A stretch of DNA of 8,858 nt from DATAFT01 sp035544635 (GCA_035544635.1 DATKDQ010000046.1:1-8858), one strand, 5' to 3'. Counted from the stretch's first letter, positions 1-6,973 are shown. Program-made: numbers and translations. Notes: generated by a model from the letters alone, not told the origin.

Positions 1-893
1 TCCTCGAACGCCTGCATCTGGTTGCCCTCGGCCGACGACGGTACCAGGATCGGCGTCTTCATCCCGGTGTCGAACCACCTCTCGACGTCTTCGCGGACCT
101 TCGCCGCCGGGCCGAACAGCGTGCAGTCGGCGAGCCACCGATCCGACAGGTGCTCGGGGATGCGGTCGATCTCGCCCGCGGCGATCGCGCGCTCGACGCC
201 CTCCATCTCTTCGACGTAGCCGGCCGCCTTCCAGTAGTTCCGGTAGTTGGGAAGGGTCGCGTACCGGGTCAGCGTGCGCCGATTGACCGCCGCGGCGCGC
301 GCGTCGTCGTCGTGGATGCAGGTCGGGATCATGTTGCCGATGAAGAACGCGTCGTCGGAGCGCTTGTCCGCCGGCAGCAGCGAGAGCGAGTGCCGCATGT
401 GGGATCGGCTGCCGTTCGCCCACACGCAGCCGTCGGCGATCTCGCCGGCGAGCGCCGTCATCTTGTCGCGCAGGGTGGCGAGGACGATCGGCGGCAGCTC
501 GCCCACGCCCGGCGCCGCTCGCAGCTCGTCGACGTAGCGGCGGATCTCGGCGAGCGGCTTGCCCGGCACGATGCCGAGCCGCTCGTGCGCCGGGCCATGG
601 CTCACTCCGATGCCGAAGCGGAAGCGGCCCTCGGAGAGCTCGTGCACGAAGGCGGCGGTGGCCGCGAAGTCGAGGGGATGGCGGGTGTAGATGTTGGCGA
701 TCGAGGTGCCGAACGGGATGGTGCGGGTGACCGTCGCGATGCCCTGGCACAGGGCCATGCCGTCGCCCACGCTGGGGCAGTAGATGCCGGCGAACCCGAG
801 CTCCTCGATGCGGCGGGCGAGCTCGAGAGTGCGGCGGCGTCTGCCGGGTACGGCGGCCAGTGAGAGGGCGGGCATGCGGGTCATGACGCGCAT
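1..893 (-). CDS. Luciferase-like (LLM class) flavin/F420-dependent oxidoreductase, C-terminus cut by window edge
   Basis: Reading the minus strand from the ATG at 893 gives an unbroken frame of 297 complete codons that runs off the left edge, so the last part of the protein is missing. The translation reads as a TIM-barrel oxidoreductase of the bacterial luciferase-like superfamily. Residues 22-40 (TLELARRIEELGFAGIYCP) are the usual first helix and second strand. Then come TSIANIYTRHP (63-73), ATAAFVHELSEGRFRFGIG (78-96), the family turn GVSHGPAHERLG (96-107) and EIADG (151-155). Family members use F420H2 or FMN for hydride transfer to varied substrates; the substrate here cannot be read. Family proteins are usually about 300-350 residues, so perhaps 10-50 residues are lost. 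ATG codons at 893, 884 and 875 share the frame and none has a clear Shine-Dalgarno; 893 is the longest. The gene is divergent from the membrane glycosyltransferase. Confidence 0.88.
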   Translation of the reverse strand, partial: MRVMTRMPALSLAAVPGRRRRTLELARRIEELGFAGIYCPSVGDGMALCQGIATVTRTIPFGTSIANIYTRHPLDFAATAAFVHELSEGRFRFGIGVSHGPAHERLGIVPGKPLAEIRRYVDELRAAPGVGELPPIVLATLRDKMTALAGEIADGCVWANGSRSHMRHSLSLLPADKRSDDAFFIGNMIPTCIHDDDARAAAVNRRTLTRYATLPNYRNYWKAAGYVEEMEGVERAIAAGEIDRIPEHLSDRWLADCTLFGPAAKVREDVERWFDTGMKTPILVPSSAEGNQMQAFE

Positions 894-907
894 GATAGCT
901 TGCCGCT

Positions 908-912
908 CGGAG
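908..912 (+). promoter_or_regulatory. Shine-Dalgarno that selects the ATG at 918
   Basis: CGGAG lies five bases upstream of the ATG at 918. It argues for that start over the in-frame TTG at 900, which has no ribosome binding site and would leave only six bases before the start codon of the divergent oxidoreductase gene. Confidence 0.55.
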
Positions 913-917
913 CGCGG

Positions 918-2363
918 ATGACCGACGACGGTGGTTCCCGAGACTTGGTCCCCGGCGTCCCACCCAACGACGATCTCTCTTTCGCCCGCGACGCGACGCG
1001 TCGGGCGGCCCCTCATGATCCCGCTGCGCTCTCGACTTGGCTCCTGAGTCTCCTGCCGTCGGCCCTCGCGCTCGCCGGATGGTGGAAGCTGCGCGAGCAG
1101 CTCTACCGGACTCACTGGGGAGAGGGGCCGACCCTCACTCTTCTCGTCGTCGCGTCGATCGTCCTCGTCCTCGCCGTGCCGCGCGTCGCGCGGCTCGTCT
1201 TTCGTCACCACGCGGCCGGCGCCGGGGGCGGCGGCGATGGCCGGGCTGCGAGCCGGCGGGTCCGCCTCCTCACCCTCGCGCTCGCCGCCGGCGTGCTCTG
1301 GTCCGCGGCCGACGACGTCGCCGAGCTGCGCGCGAACCTCGCCCGGGAGAGGGCGTGGATGCTCGACATCGGCGTCGCCACCTGGGCCGCCGCGGTGCGC
1401 TTCGCCGACCTCGGACAGAACCCGTACACGACGCCTAACCAGCCTCACCAGGTGACCGGGGGCCGCGGTGTCACCGAGACGGGCGGACGCGTCGAGATCT
1501 TCGGCGTGCCCTACTTCTACGGCTTCCCCTACTTCCCGGCGATGTTCCTCTCCTACGCGCCGTTCCGCTGGATCGACCCCGGACAGCACTCGATCCGCAT
1601 CGGCAACGCGTTCTGGCTCGCCGTGCTTCTCGCCGGCATCGCCTGGCTCGCGTACCGGCTGGCTCCCCCGGGCCGGCGGCCCCAGGCCGCCGCCCTCTCC
1701 GCGCTGCTCCTCACGACCACGACCGGCCTCGGCGGTCAGCTCTTCTACTTCGGCATCACCGACATCGTCATCCCGGTCTACGTCGTGCTCGCGCTGCTGG
1801 CGTCGAGCTACCGCCGCGATCTGCTCGCCGGTTGCCTCATGGGCCTCGCGTTTTCGGCCAAGCTCCACCCCGGGGCGCTCCTGGCGGTGGTCTTCTTCGC
1901 CTGGGTCGTTCGGCGTGGCGGGCTCCGTCCCGCGCTCGCCGGCTTTGCGGTGGTGTCGGTGATCGTGCTCCTCCCGTTCGTGCTCTGGCACCCCGCGGGT
2001 TTCCTCTCGGCGACGTTTCTCTTCTACCTGACTCACCACGCCGCCGGGGACACGACGAGCCTCTGGTACTACCTACCGGAAGCGCTGCGCTTCCCGTTCC
2101 AGGCGCTCGGAGGTCTGGCGGCGCTCGCCGTCGCGCTCTCGCCGCTGTGGACGGGAAGCAACGACCAGCGCGACCTGCTGCGGGCCATGGTGGTCGCCTC
2201 GCTACTCTTCCTCGCGGCGAGCCCGATGATTCACCTCAACTACCAGTTCGCGCTGGTGCCGCTCGCCTGCGTCGCGCTGGCCGCGGACGCGGCGGGGCCG
2301 TTCCGCGGCGGCCGCTCGCGCCTGAACCCGCCGGCGCCCCTCTTTGGCGTCGCGCACGCCTGA
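918..2363 (+). CDS. GT87/DUF2029-like polytopic membrane glycosyltransferase (GT-C fold)
   Basis: The protein is 481 residues from the ATG at 918, with roughly ten to twelve hydrophobic segments (for example about 39-57, 71-94, 114-131, 228-247, 256-296, 316-331, 336-356, 394-409, 421-457). The layout matches GT-C enzymes of the GT87 (alpha-mannosyltransferase-like) group: an acidic residue after the first transmembrane region (D150 in WMLDIG), a following LGQNPY motif (165-170), an aromatic YFYGFPYFPAMF stretch (199-210), and the membrane motif GLAFSAKLHPGALL (309-322). Known relatives transfer sugars from polyprenyl-phosphate donors to lipid- or glycan-linked acceptors on the outer face of the inner membrane; D150 as catalytic base is inference. 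A Gly-rich basic loop (98-114) is probably a cytoplasmic linker. The gene stands alone on this strand. It ends 26 bp from the convergent lipoprotein gene, and its donor and acceptor are unknown. Confidence 0.82.
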   Translation: MTDDGGSRDLVPGVPPNDDLSFARDATRRAAPHDPAALSTWLLSLLPSALALAGWWKLREQLYRTHWGEGPTLTLLVVASIVLVLAVPRVARLVFRHHAAGAGGGGDGRAASRRVRLLTLALAAGVLWSAADDVAELRANLARERAWMLDIGVATWAAAVRFADLGQNPYTTPNQPHQVTGGRGVTETGGRVEIFGVPYFYGFPYFPAMFLSYAPFRWIDPGQHSIRIGNAFWLAVLLAGIAWLAYRLAPPGRRPQAAALSALLLTTTTGLGGQLFYFGITDIVIPVYVVLALLASSYRRDLLAGCLMGLAFSAKLHPGALLAVVFFAWVVRRGGLRPALAGFAVVSVIVLLPFVLWHPAGFLSATFLFYLTHHAAGDTTSLWYYLPEALRFPFQALGGLAALAVALSPLWTGSNDQRDLLRAMVVASLLFLAASPMIHLNYQFALVPLACVALAADAAGPFRGGRSRLNPPAPLFGVAHA

Positions 2364-2364
2364 G

Positions 2365-2380
2365 TCTCCGCGATCGGAGA
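2365..2380. terminator. Small inverted repeat between convergent genes, possible bidirectional terminator
   Basis: TCTCCG (2365-2370), loop CGAT, CGGAGA (2375-2380) form a perfect 6-bp stem inside the 26-bp gap between two convergent stop codons. The position suits a bidirectional terminator, but no T-run follows on either strand, so intrinsic termination is uncertain. Confidence 0.4.
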
Positions 2381-2389
2381 TCCGGGGGC

Positions 2390-4381
2390 TCACTCGAAGA
2401 AGAACGGGCTCGACCACGCCGCGCCGCCGTCCTCCTGTACGGCGCGCACGTACAGGTACTCGCCGGGCTCGGTCGGTCCGAGCTCGCGCTCGAGCGTCCA
2501 GATCATGCGACCCGCCGCGCGCTGCGACTCCATCCGCCCGCCGCTGCGGACGACGTCGACGCGCTCGAGCGGCGCCGCCGCGGCGATCACCACCTGCAGC
2601 CGGTGCTCCTTTCCCGCGGGCACCGACGACCCCATGCGCGCGCCGTCGAGCGCCACCCGCAGCACGATGCGCGGCCCGTTGGTGGCGTAGACGCGCCGCT
2701 CGCGCAGCGCTTCGAGTACCGCCTCGCGCGTCAGCTCGTCGGCGAGGATGGCGGCGATGCCGCCGCTGGGCGACGCGAGGTGCGCGAGTCCGGGATGCCC
2801 GTCGTGGGAGTCGCCGCTGCCGATGAGCCCGAGCCGGTAGCCAGAGTCGAGCACGTCGCGCACGAAGTTGCCCGCGACCGGCGCGTAGATCGGCAGCGGC
2901 GAATCGAGCGCCTCGCTCGATCCGTGCACCGAGACCACCTCGGTCACCGGCTCGAGCTCGGGGTCGGGCGCGATGGTCCAGTCGGTCGCGATCGGACCCC
3001 CCGCGGAGTGATGGGCGAAGGTCAGGGCGTCGCGCCCGCGCAGGGCGTCCCACAGGAGCGGCGGCGTCTCGTAGCGCGGATCGAGCGAGCTCAGGATGTC
3101 CGCGTCCGCGAGGTCGTTCCCGAAGTACAGGACGTGGCGGTGGCCGGAGACCCAGTTCGTCCATTCGTAGCCGAGCAGCGTGACGAAACGTCCCCGGTCG
3201 TGGAAGCGCTCGACCTGCGCGCGGATCTCGTCCCACATCGCGGGGGTCTTCGCCAGCGGAACCATGCCCCAGTGATCGTGGTCGGTGAGGGCGACGACGT
3301 CGAGCGCCGCGACATCGCGCGCGTAGGCGAAGTAGTCCTCGGGAGTCCCGGTGCCGTCCGAGAAGTGGGAGTGCCCGTGCAGGTCGGCCCACAGGATCCG
3401 CTGCCCGCCCGGGGTCACGACCAGCGGGTTGGTCGAGGCCTCGAGCCCTCCCGGCCCCTCGACTCGGACGCGCACGACGTCGACGCCGGCGACGCGCAGC
3501 TCGACGCGCCGGACGCCGCGGTGCTCGGGCAGAAAGCGCACCTCGCGGGGCAGCTCGGTCCCCTCGGCCTCGGTCGAGAGCCGGAGCGAGCCCTCGAACT
3601 CGACGCCGCCGCTGCCGCTCGCGTCGAGGACGGCGAGGGTGAGCGGCACGGTCGCGCCGGGCTCCGCCGCGCTCGGCAGATGAGCGGCCAGCCGAGCGGG
3701 CGGACCGGGCGCGATGTCGACGGTGGGGGAGTCGTGGAGGAGCACCCGCCGCCCGTCGCCGTCCCCGTCGACGCCGATCCACAGCCTGGTGGCGCGCTCG
3801 GCGAAGCGGTCCGCCGCCGCGAGCGCCTCGCCGGCGCCGTAGACGATGCGCACCCGGTCGCCCTCGTGGAGCTCGCCCTGCTCGACGCGGATGCCGAGGA
3901 GCTGGCGATCGAGGGTGGTGGCTCGCAGCGTCGTCGCGGGCGCCTCGGCGCCGGTGGCCGCGGCCGCCTCGAGGGTCACGGTGGTGTAGCCCGGCAGCGC
4001 GGGATCGTCGACCTGGGGCGTGCTCCAGCCCCAGAACGGCGAGACCTGGAACAGGATCATCCCGCCGTGCGCGATCCCGAGCGGCCCCGTCTCGTAGACG
4101 ACGGTCCAACGTCCGCGCCCGCCCGCCCGCACCACCGCGGGCTCCTGGCTCTCGAGCCAGGCGCGCCCACCGCCGTCGCTCTCGTGGCGCGCGGCGCCGA
4201 GGTCCTCGCGCAGCATCTCGAGCAGCTCCGGACGTCCCGTGCTCGGTGTCTCTGCCGCCGGCGACGGCTCCGGCCCGGCGGACGCCCCGGGCCCCGGTCG
4301 ATCGCGCCCGCATGCGCCGAGCAGGACCGAAGCCACCAGCGCGAGCGCCACAGACCACCGAGCGTTGGAAGTCTCAGCCAT
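2390..4381 (-). CDS. PHP-type (DUF3604-like) metal-dependent hydrolase, lipoprotein
   Basis: This is a 663-residue lipoprotein. A short n-region, a hydrophobic core (about 10-20) and the lipobox LGAC end at Cys24. Gly25 follows, so there is no Asp+2 inner-membrane retention signal and the protein is probably carried to the outer membrane. A Pro/Ala/Gly-rich tether (25-48) leads to a beta-rich N-terminal region (about 50-325). The catalytic part (about 330-580) has PHP-superfamily metal ligands in order: DLHGHSHFSDG (333-343; H335, H337), ALTDHDH (364-370), GYEW (404-407), FAHHS (455-459), SVHGSSE (484-490) and GSGDSHDGHPG (521-531; D524, H526). This set fits a polynuclear metallo-phosphoesterase or hydrolase resembling DUF3604 proteins. 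The substrate is unknown. A small C-terminal beta domain (about 580-663) ends with WSSPFFFE. The ATG is directly fused to the stop codon of the upstream permease gene and has no recognisable Shine-Dalgarno, so translational coupling is likely. Confidence 0.88.
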   Translation of the reverse strand: MAETSNARWSVALALVASVLLGACGRDRPGPGASAGPEPSPAAETPSTGRPELLEMLREDLGAARHESDGGGRAWLESQEPAVVRAGGRGRWTVVYETGPLGIAHGGMILFQVSPFWGWSTPQVDDPALPGYTTVTLEAAAATGAEAPATTLRATTLDRQLLGIRVEQGELHEGDRVRIVYGAGEALAAADRFAERATRLWIGVDGDGDGRRVLLHDSPTVDIAPGPPARLAAHLPSAAEPGATVPLTLAVLDASGSGGVEFEGSLRLSTEAEGTELPREVRFLPEHRGVRRVELRVAGVDVVRVRVEGPGGLEASTNPLVVTPGGQRILWADLHGHSHFSDGTGTPEDYFAYARDVAALDVVALTDHDHWGMVPLAKTPAMWDEIRAQVERFHDRGRFVTLLGYEWTNWVSGHRHVLYFGNDLADADILSSLDPRYETPPLLWDALRGRDALTFAHHSAGGPIATDWTIAPDPELEPVTEVVSVHGSSEALDSPLPIYAPVAGNFVRDVLDSGYRLGLIGSGDSHDGHPGLAHLASPSGGIAAILADELTREAVLEALRERRVYATNGPRIVLRVALDGARMGSSVPAGKEHRLQVVIAAAAPLERVDVVRSGGRMESQRAAGRMIWTLERELGPTEPGEYLYVRAVQEDGGAAWSSPFFFE

Positions 4382-6265
4382 CTAGAAGGGGAAGAACCAG
4401 GGGATGACGACCGACGCCGCGATCAGCATCAGCAGGTTGAGCGGCGCTCCGACGCGGAAGAAGTCGCTGAACCGGTACCCACCCGGCCCGAAGATGAAGG
4501 TATTGGTCTGGTACCCGATCGGCGTCATGAAGCTGTTCGACGCGGCGAACATCACCGCGATGATGAACGGCAGCGGCGAGGTCCCGAGCTCGGCCGCGGT
4601 CGCGATCGCGATCGGCGTGAGCACCACCGCAGCGGCGTTGTTGCTGATGAGCTCGGTCAGGAGCGAGGTGAGCAGGAAGAAGGCCGCCAGCGTGCCGGCG
4701 GCGCCCAGCGGAGCGGTGAGGCTCACCACGCCATTGGCCAGGAGCTGCGCCGTGCCGGTCTTCTGCATCGCGATGCCGAGTGGGATGAGCGACCCGAGCA
4801 GAACCAGGACCGTCCAGTCGACCTCCTGGTAGGCCTCTTCGGGGGTCATGCACCGCGTCAGGAACATCGCGATCACGCCCAGCATCGCCGCCACCAGGAT
4901 CGGCATCACGTCGAGAGCGGCGAACAGCACCACGCCCAGCAGGATGGGGACCGAGAACTTGAGCCTGTGGAGCCGGCGGGCCGGCAGCGCCATCGGCCCC
5001 AGCAGCGCGAAGTCTCCCCACTGATGGATGCGTCGCAGCTCGACGGGCGTTCCCTGCACCAGCAGCAGATCGCCGGCCATGAGCGCGATCTCCCCCATCC
5101 GCTCGACCAGGGTCACCCCATGGCGCTGGATCCCCAGCACCGGCACCCCGTAGCGGGCTCGAAACGCGAGGTCGCGCAGCGTCCTCCCCACCACCGGCGA
5201 GTGCGGCGGGACCATGAGCTCCGCCAGGTTCTCGTCTGGAGCCTTCGCCTCGCCCTCGGCGTCGCTATCGGCCGTGGCGTTGGCGTCGGCCTCGGCGCTG
5301 GTGCCGGCACTCGTGTGGGCGCCGGCGCCGGGTGCGGGATCCAATGCCGGCTCCTCGGAGACACCAGGCGCCGCCGGCGTCGAGATCTTGAGGTGCGCTG
5401 CTCCCGCGATCCGCGCGAGGTCGGTGACCTTGCCGCGCACCACCAGCCCATCGCCGGTCCGCAGCACGGTCCCGGGCCCCGGGACCTCGATCCGGCCGCT
5501 GTCGCGATCGACCGCCACCACCTGGAGGCCGTACTCGGTCGCGAAGCGCGACTCCGCGAGGCTCTTGCCCGCGAGCGGCGAGTCCGCCTCGACGCGGAGG
5601 ACCGAGACGTAGTCCCGCAGCTCGTGCGCGGCGATCGGATCCTCGGCCGCCCGGCGGATCGGAGTGAGCCAGCGGCCCACGGTGAGCAGGTAGACCACTC
5701 CGATGCCCATCATCACGAGCCCGGGCGGCGTGATGTCGAACAGGCCGATGCGTCCGACGCCGAGCTCGAGCGCCAGGCCCGCGACCAGGAGGTTGGTGCT
5801 GGTGCCGATCAGGGTGAGCGTCCCACCGAGCTGGCTGGCGAAGGAGACCGGCATCAGGAGCTTGGACGGCCTGGCGCCGATCTTCCGGCTCAGGCCGAGA
5901 AGAAGCGGGATCATCACCACCACGACCGGAGTGTTGTTGATGAAGGCGGAGAGCGGGATCACCAGCGCCAGGCTCACCGCCAGGAGGCGCAGCTCGCTCT
6001 TCTGGGCGAGCCGCGCGACCCACCTGCCCAGGAGATCGATCGCGCCGGTGCGCACCAGCCCCGCCGACAGGACGAACATCGCGGCCACCGTGAGCAGCGC
6101 CTCGTTGGCGAAGCCGCTGATCCCCTCGCGCAGGGTGACCAGCCGGCTCAGGATCAAGGCGGTCATCACCACGATGCCCACGACGTCGACCCGCAGCTTG
6201 TTCCAGAGGAAGAGCGCCAGGGCGCCGGCCGTGATCGCCAGGGTGATCAGGATGTCGCCGGTCAT
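4382..6265 (-). CDS. SLC13-family anion/dicarboxylate permease with two TrkA-C (RCK-C) domains
   Basis: This 627-residue inner-membrane carrier is built as membrane half, two cytoplasmic regulatory domains, membrane half. Residues 1-200 hold the first transmembrane bundle with INNTPVVVVMIP (109-120) and the GTSTN substrate/sodium motif (154-158). Residues 433-626 hold the second bundle with ELISNNAAAVVLTP (538-551) and YQTNTF..GPGGY (585-597), the repeat-related SNT-type site of the family. Between them are two TrkA-C domains (about 215-290 and 345-415), joined by an Ala/Asp/Glu-rich linker (about 296-345). The fold is that of bacterial SLC13/DASS-like carriers with RCK-C inserts, often annotated as sulfate, anion or dicarboxylate transporters; substrate and coupling ion cannot be decided. 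The ATG at 6265 is preceded by AGGGA with 6-base spacing. The frame stays open to 7015, but that upstream part is Arg/Pro/Ser-rich and runs antisense to the PhaR-like gene, so it is excluded. The stop abuts the lipoprotein start. Confidence 0.9.
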   Translation of the reverse strand: MTGDILITLAITAGALALFLWNKLRVDVVGIVVMTALILSRLVTLREGISGFANEALLTVAAMFVLSAGLVRTGAIDLLGRWVARLAQKSELRLLAVSLALVIPLSAFINNTPVVVVMIPLLLGLSRKIGARPSKLLMPVSFASQLGGTLTLIGTSTNLLVAGLALELGVGRIGLFDITPPGLVMMGIGVVYLLTVGRWLTPIRRAAEDPIAAHELRDYVSVLRVEADSPLAGKSLAESRFATEYGLQVVAVDRDSGRIEVPGPGTVLRTGDGLVVRGKVTDLARIAGAAHLKISTPAAPGVSEEPALDPAPGAGAHTSAGTSAEADANATADSDAEGEAKAPDENLAELMVPPHSPVVGRTLRDLAFRARYGVPVLGIQRHGVTLVERMGEIALMAGDLLLVQGTPVELRRIHQWGDFALLGPMALPARRLHRLKFSVPILLGVVLFAALDVMPILVAAMLGVIAMFLTRCMTPEEAYQEVDWTVLVLLGSLIPLGIAMQKTGTAQLLANGVVSLTAPLGAAGTLAAFFLLTSLLTELISNNAAAVVLTPIAIATAAELGTSPLPFIIAVMFAASNSFMTPIGYQTNTFIFGPGGYRFSDFFRVGAPLNLLMLIAASVVIPWFFPF

Positions 6266-6271
6266 GGAGCG

Positions 6272-6276
6272 TCCCT
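6272..6276 (-). promoter_or_regulatory. Shine-Dalgarno that sets the permease start
   Basis: On the minus strand AGGGA sits six bases before the ATG at 6265. It supports that start, which also begins exactly at the first hydrophobic segment, over the much longer open frame upstream. Confidence 0.6.
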
Positions 6277-6301
6277 GGAAGTGCTCGCAGTCCTTGCGCG
6301 C

Positions 6302-6330
6302 TTGACATCGTATCGCGGCGACATCAGGAT
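6302..6330 (+). promoter_or_regulatory. Candidate sigma-70-type promoter for the PhaR-like gene
   Basis: A perfect TTGACA -35 hexamer (6302-6307) is followed after 17 bases by CAGGAT (6325-6330), which matches the -10 consensus at three of six positions. It lies about 45 bases ahead of the GTG start, in the 110-bp divergent region. The -35 is strong for such GC-rich DNA but the -10 is weak. Start-site mapping would be needed for certainty. Confidence 0.4.
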
Positions 6331-6343
6331 GGTATCGGTGTTC

Positions 6344-6358
6344 TGCCGCAGCGCGGCA
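6344..6358 (+). promoter_or_regulatory. Perfect hairpin in the PhaR-like gene's leader
   Basis: TGCCGC (6344-6349), loop AGC, GCGGCA (6353-6358) form a 6-bp GC-rich stem between the candidate promoter and the ribosome binding site (GGAG, 6364-6367). It could be an operator for a dimeric regulator or an RNA hairpin affecting translation. Which of these, if either, is not shown by the sequence. Confidence 0.3.
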
Positions 6359-6375
6359 AGCACGGAGATCGGGGC

Positions 6376-6879
6376 GTGGGAACCATCCGCCGCTACGGCA
6401 GCCGAAAGCTCTACGATCCCGGCGCCGGCCGGTACGTGTCGCTCGACGAGATCGCGGATCGCATCCGTGGCGGCGAGGAAATCGACGTCCTGGACCACGA
6501 GACCGGCGACAACGTAACCGGCCAGACCCTGGTGCAGGTCCTCCTGGAGGAGGGGAGGCGCGGCCGTGGACGGTTGCCCCCGGAGATCCTCCACGACCTG
6601 GTGCGCGTCGCCGGACGGCGGATACCGACCGGCGCCCGCCACGCGCAGTCGACGATGAACCGGCTGATGCGCGCATCGCTCGATCGCCTGGCGCCGGTGA
6701 GGGAGGCGCGGCGCGACGTCGCCCGGGTCGAGGAGCGGCTGCGCCAGCTCGAGGAGACGCTGGCCGCGCTCGAGCCGCGCCCGACCCCGGCGAGGGCGCG
6801 CGGCAAGAGCGCGGCGTCGGATCGCCGGCGCACGTCGGCCCGCGCGGCAAGAGGCTCCGGACCCGCGAAGAGCTCGTGA
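6376..6879 (+). CDS. PHA-accumulation-regulator (PhaR/PHB_acc_N) DNA-binding domain protein
   Basis: This 167-residue cytoplasmic protein opens with the PHB/PHA accumulation regulator DNA-binding domain (about 3-60): TIRRYGSRKLYDPGAGRYVS, then DEIADRIRGGEEIDVLDHET and GQTLVQVLLEE. The family pattern (IR+Y..RKLYD....RY.., then D..TG.+.T...L.Q+LLEE) is complete. In known PhaR proteins this domain binds promoter DNA of phasin and PHA genes and senses PHA granules. The usual C-terminal PHB_acc repeat is not recognisable. Instead there is an Arg-rich helical region (65-105), a probable coiled coil (108-132, ARRDVARVEERLRQLEETLA) and a disordered basic tail (134-167) rich in Arg, Ala and Ser. The GTG start is supported by GGAG at 6364-6367, eight bases upstream, and by the domain beginning immediately. 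No PHA synthase or phasin is nearby, so its target may be elsewhere or may be the divergent permease promoter (inference). Confidence 0.85.
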   Translation: MGTIRRYGSRKLYDPGAGRYVSLDEIADRIRGGEEIDVLDHETGDNVTGQTLVQVLLEEGRRGRGRLPPEILHDLVRVAGRRIPTGARHAQSTMNRLMRASLDRLAPVREARRDVARVEERLRQLEETLAALEPRPTPARARGKSAASDRRRTSARAARGSGPAKSS

Positions 6880-6883
6880 ATCG

Positions 6884-6896
6884 GGACAGTGTGTCC
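6884..6896 (+). terminator. Weak hairpin after the PhaR-like gene
   Basis: GGACA (6884-6888), loop GTG, TGTCC (6892-6896) form a 5-bp stem four bases past the TGA at 6877-6879. It is extendable by two pairs across a one-base bulge. There is no T-tract, so this is only a possible terminator or an operator-like dyad. Confidence 0.25.
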
Positions 6897-6930
6897 GAGT
6901 AACTGCGTCCCATCTGTGCGGGGCGCGAAC

Positions 6931-6958
6931 CTGCCAACGCGTCCTGCCCGGGTATGCT
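6931..6958 (+). promoter_or_regulatory. Candidate promoter for the secreted amidohydrolase
   Basis: CTGCCA (6931-6936, four of six matches to TTGACA) and TATGCT (6953-6958, four of six matches to TATAAT) are separated by 16 bases. They end about 30 bases upstream of the start codon, in the 108-bp gap before the gene. The placement suits a short leader carrying the strong Shine-Dalgarno. Confidence 0.4.
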
Positions 6959-6973
6959 CGTTTCCCTCACCGC

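Noticed and set aside
150..863. A 237-codon plus-strand frame at the left end
   Set aside because: Antisense to the luciferase-like oxidoreductase, whose motifs are intact through the whole stretch; the plus product has no recognisable fold.
2202..4358. A 718-codon minus-strand frame overlapping the lipoprotein gene
   Set aside because: Arg/Ala-rich out-of-frame translation of the same strand with no motif. The alternative frame at 2390-4381 has a complete signal peptide and catalytic motifs.
5251..5330. Possible tandem repeat array or CRISPR-like repeat
   Set aside because: The six-base periodicity is imperfect and lies within the permease coding frame, encoding an Ala/Asp/Glu linker. There are no spacers or conserved repeat units.
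1832..6517. A 1,561-codon open frame on the plus strand across the lipoprotein and permease genes
   Set aside because: It is the antisense shadow of two convincing minus-strand genes. Its product is a monotonous Arg/His/Asp/Gln-rich string without domains, and its frame openness is explained by GC-rich codon third positions. The minus-strand genes have a lipobox, metal motifs, transmembrane segments and a ribosome binding site.
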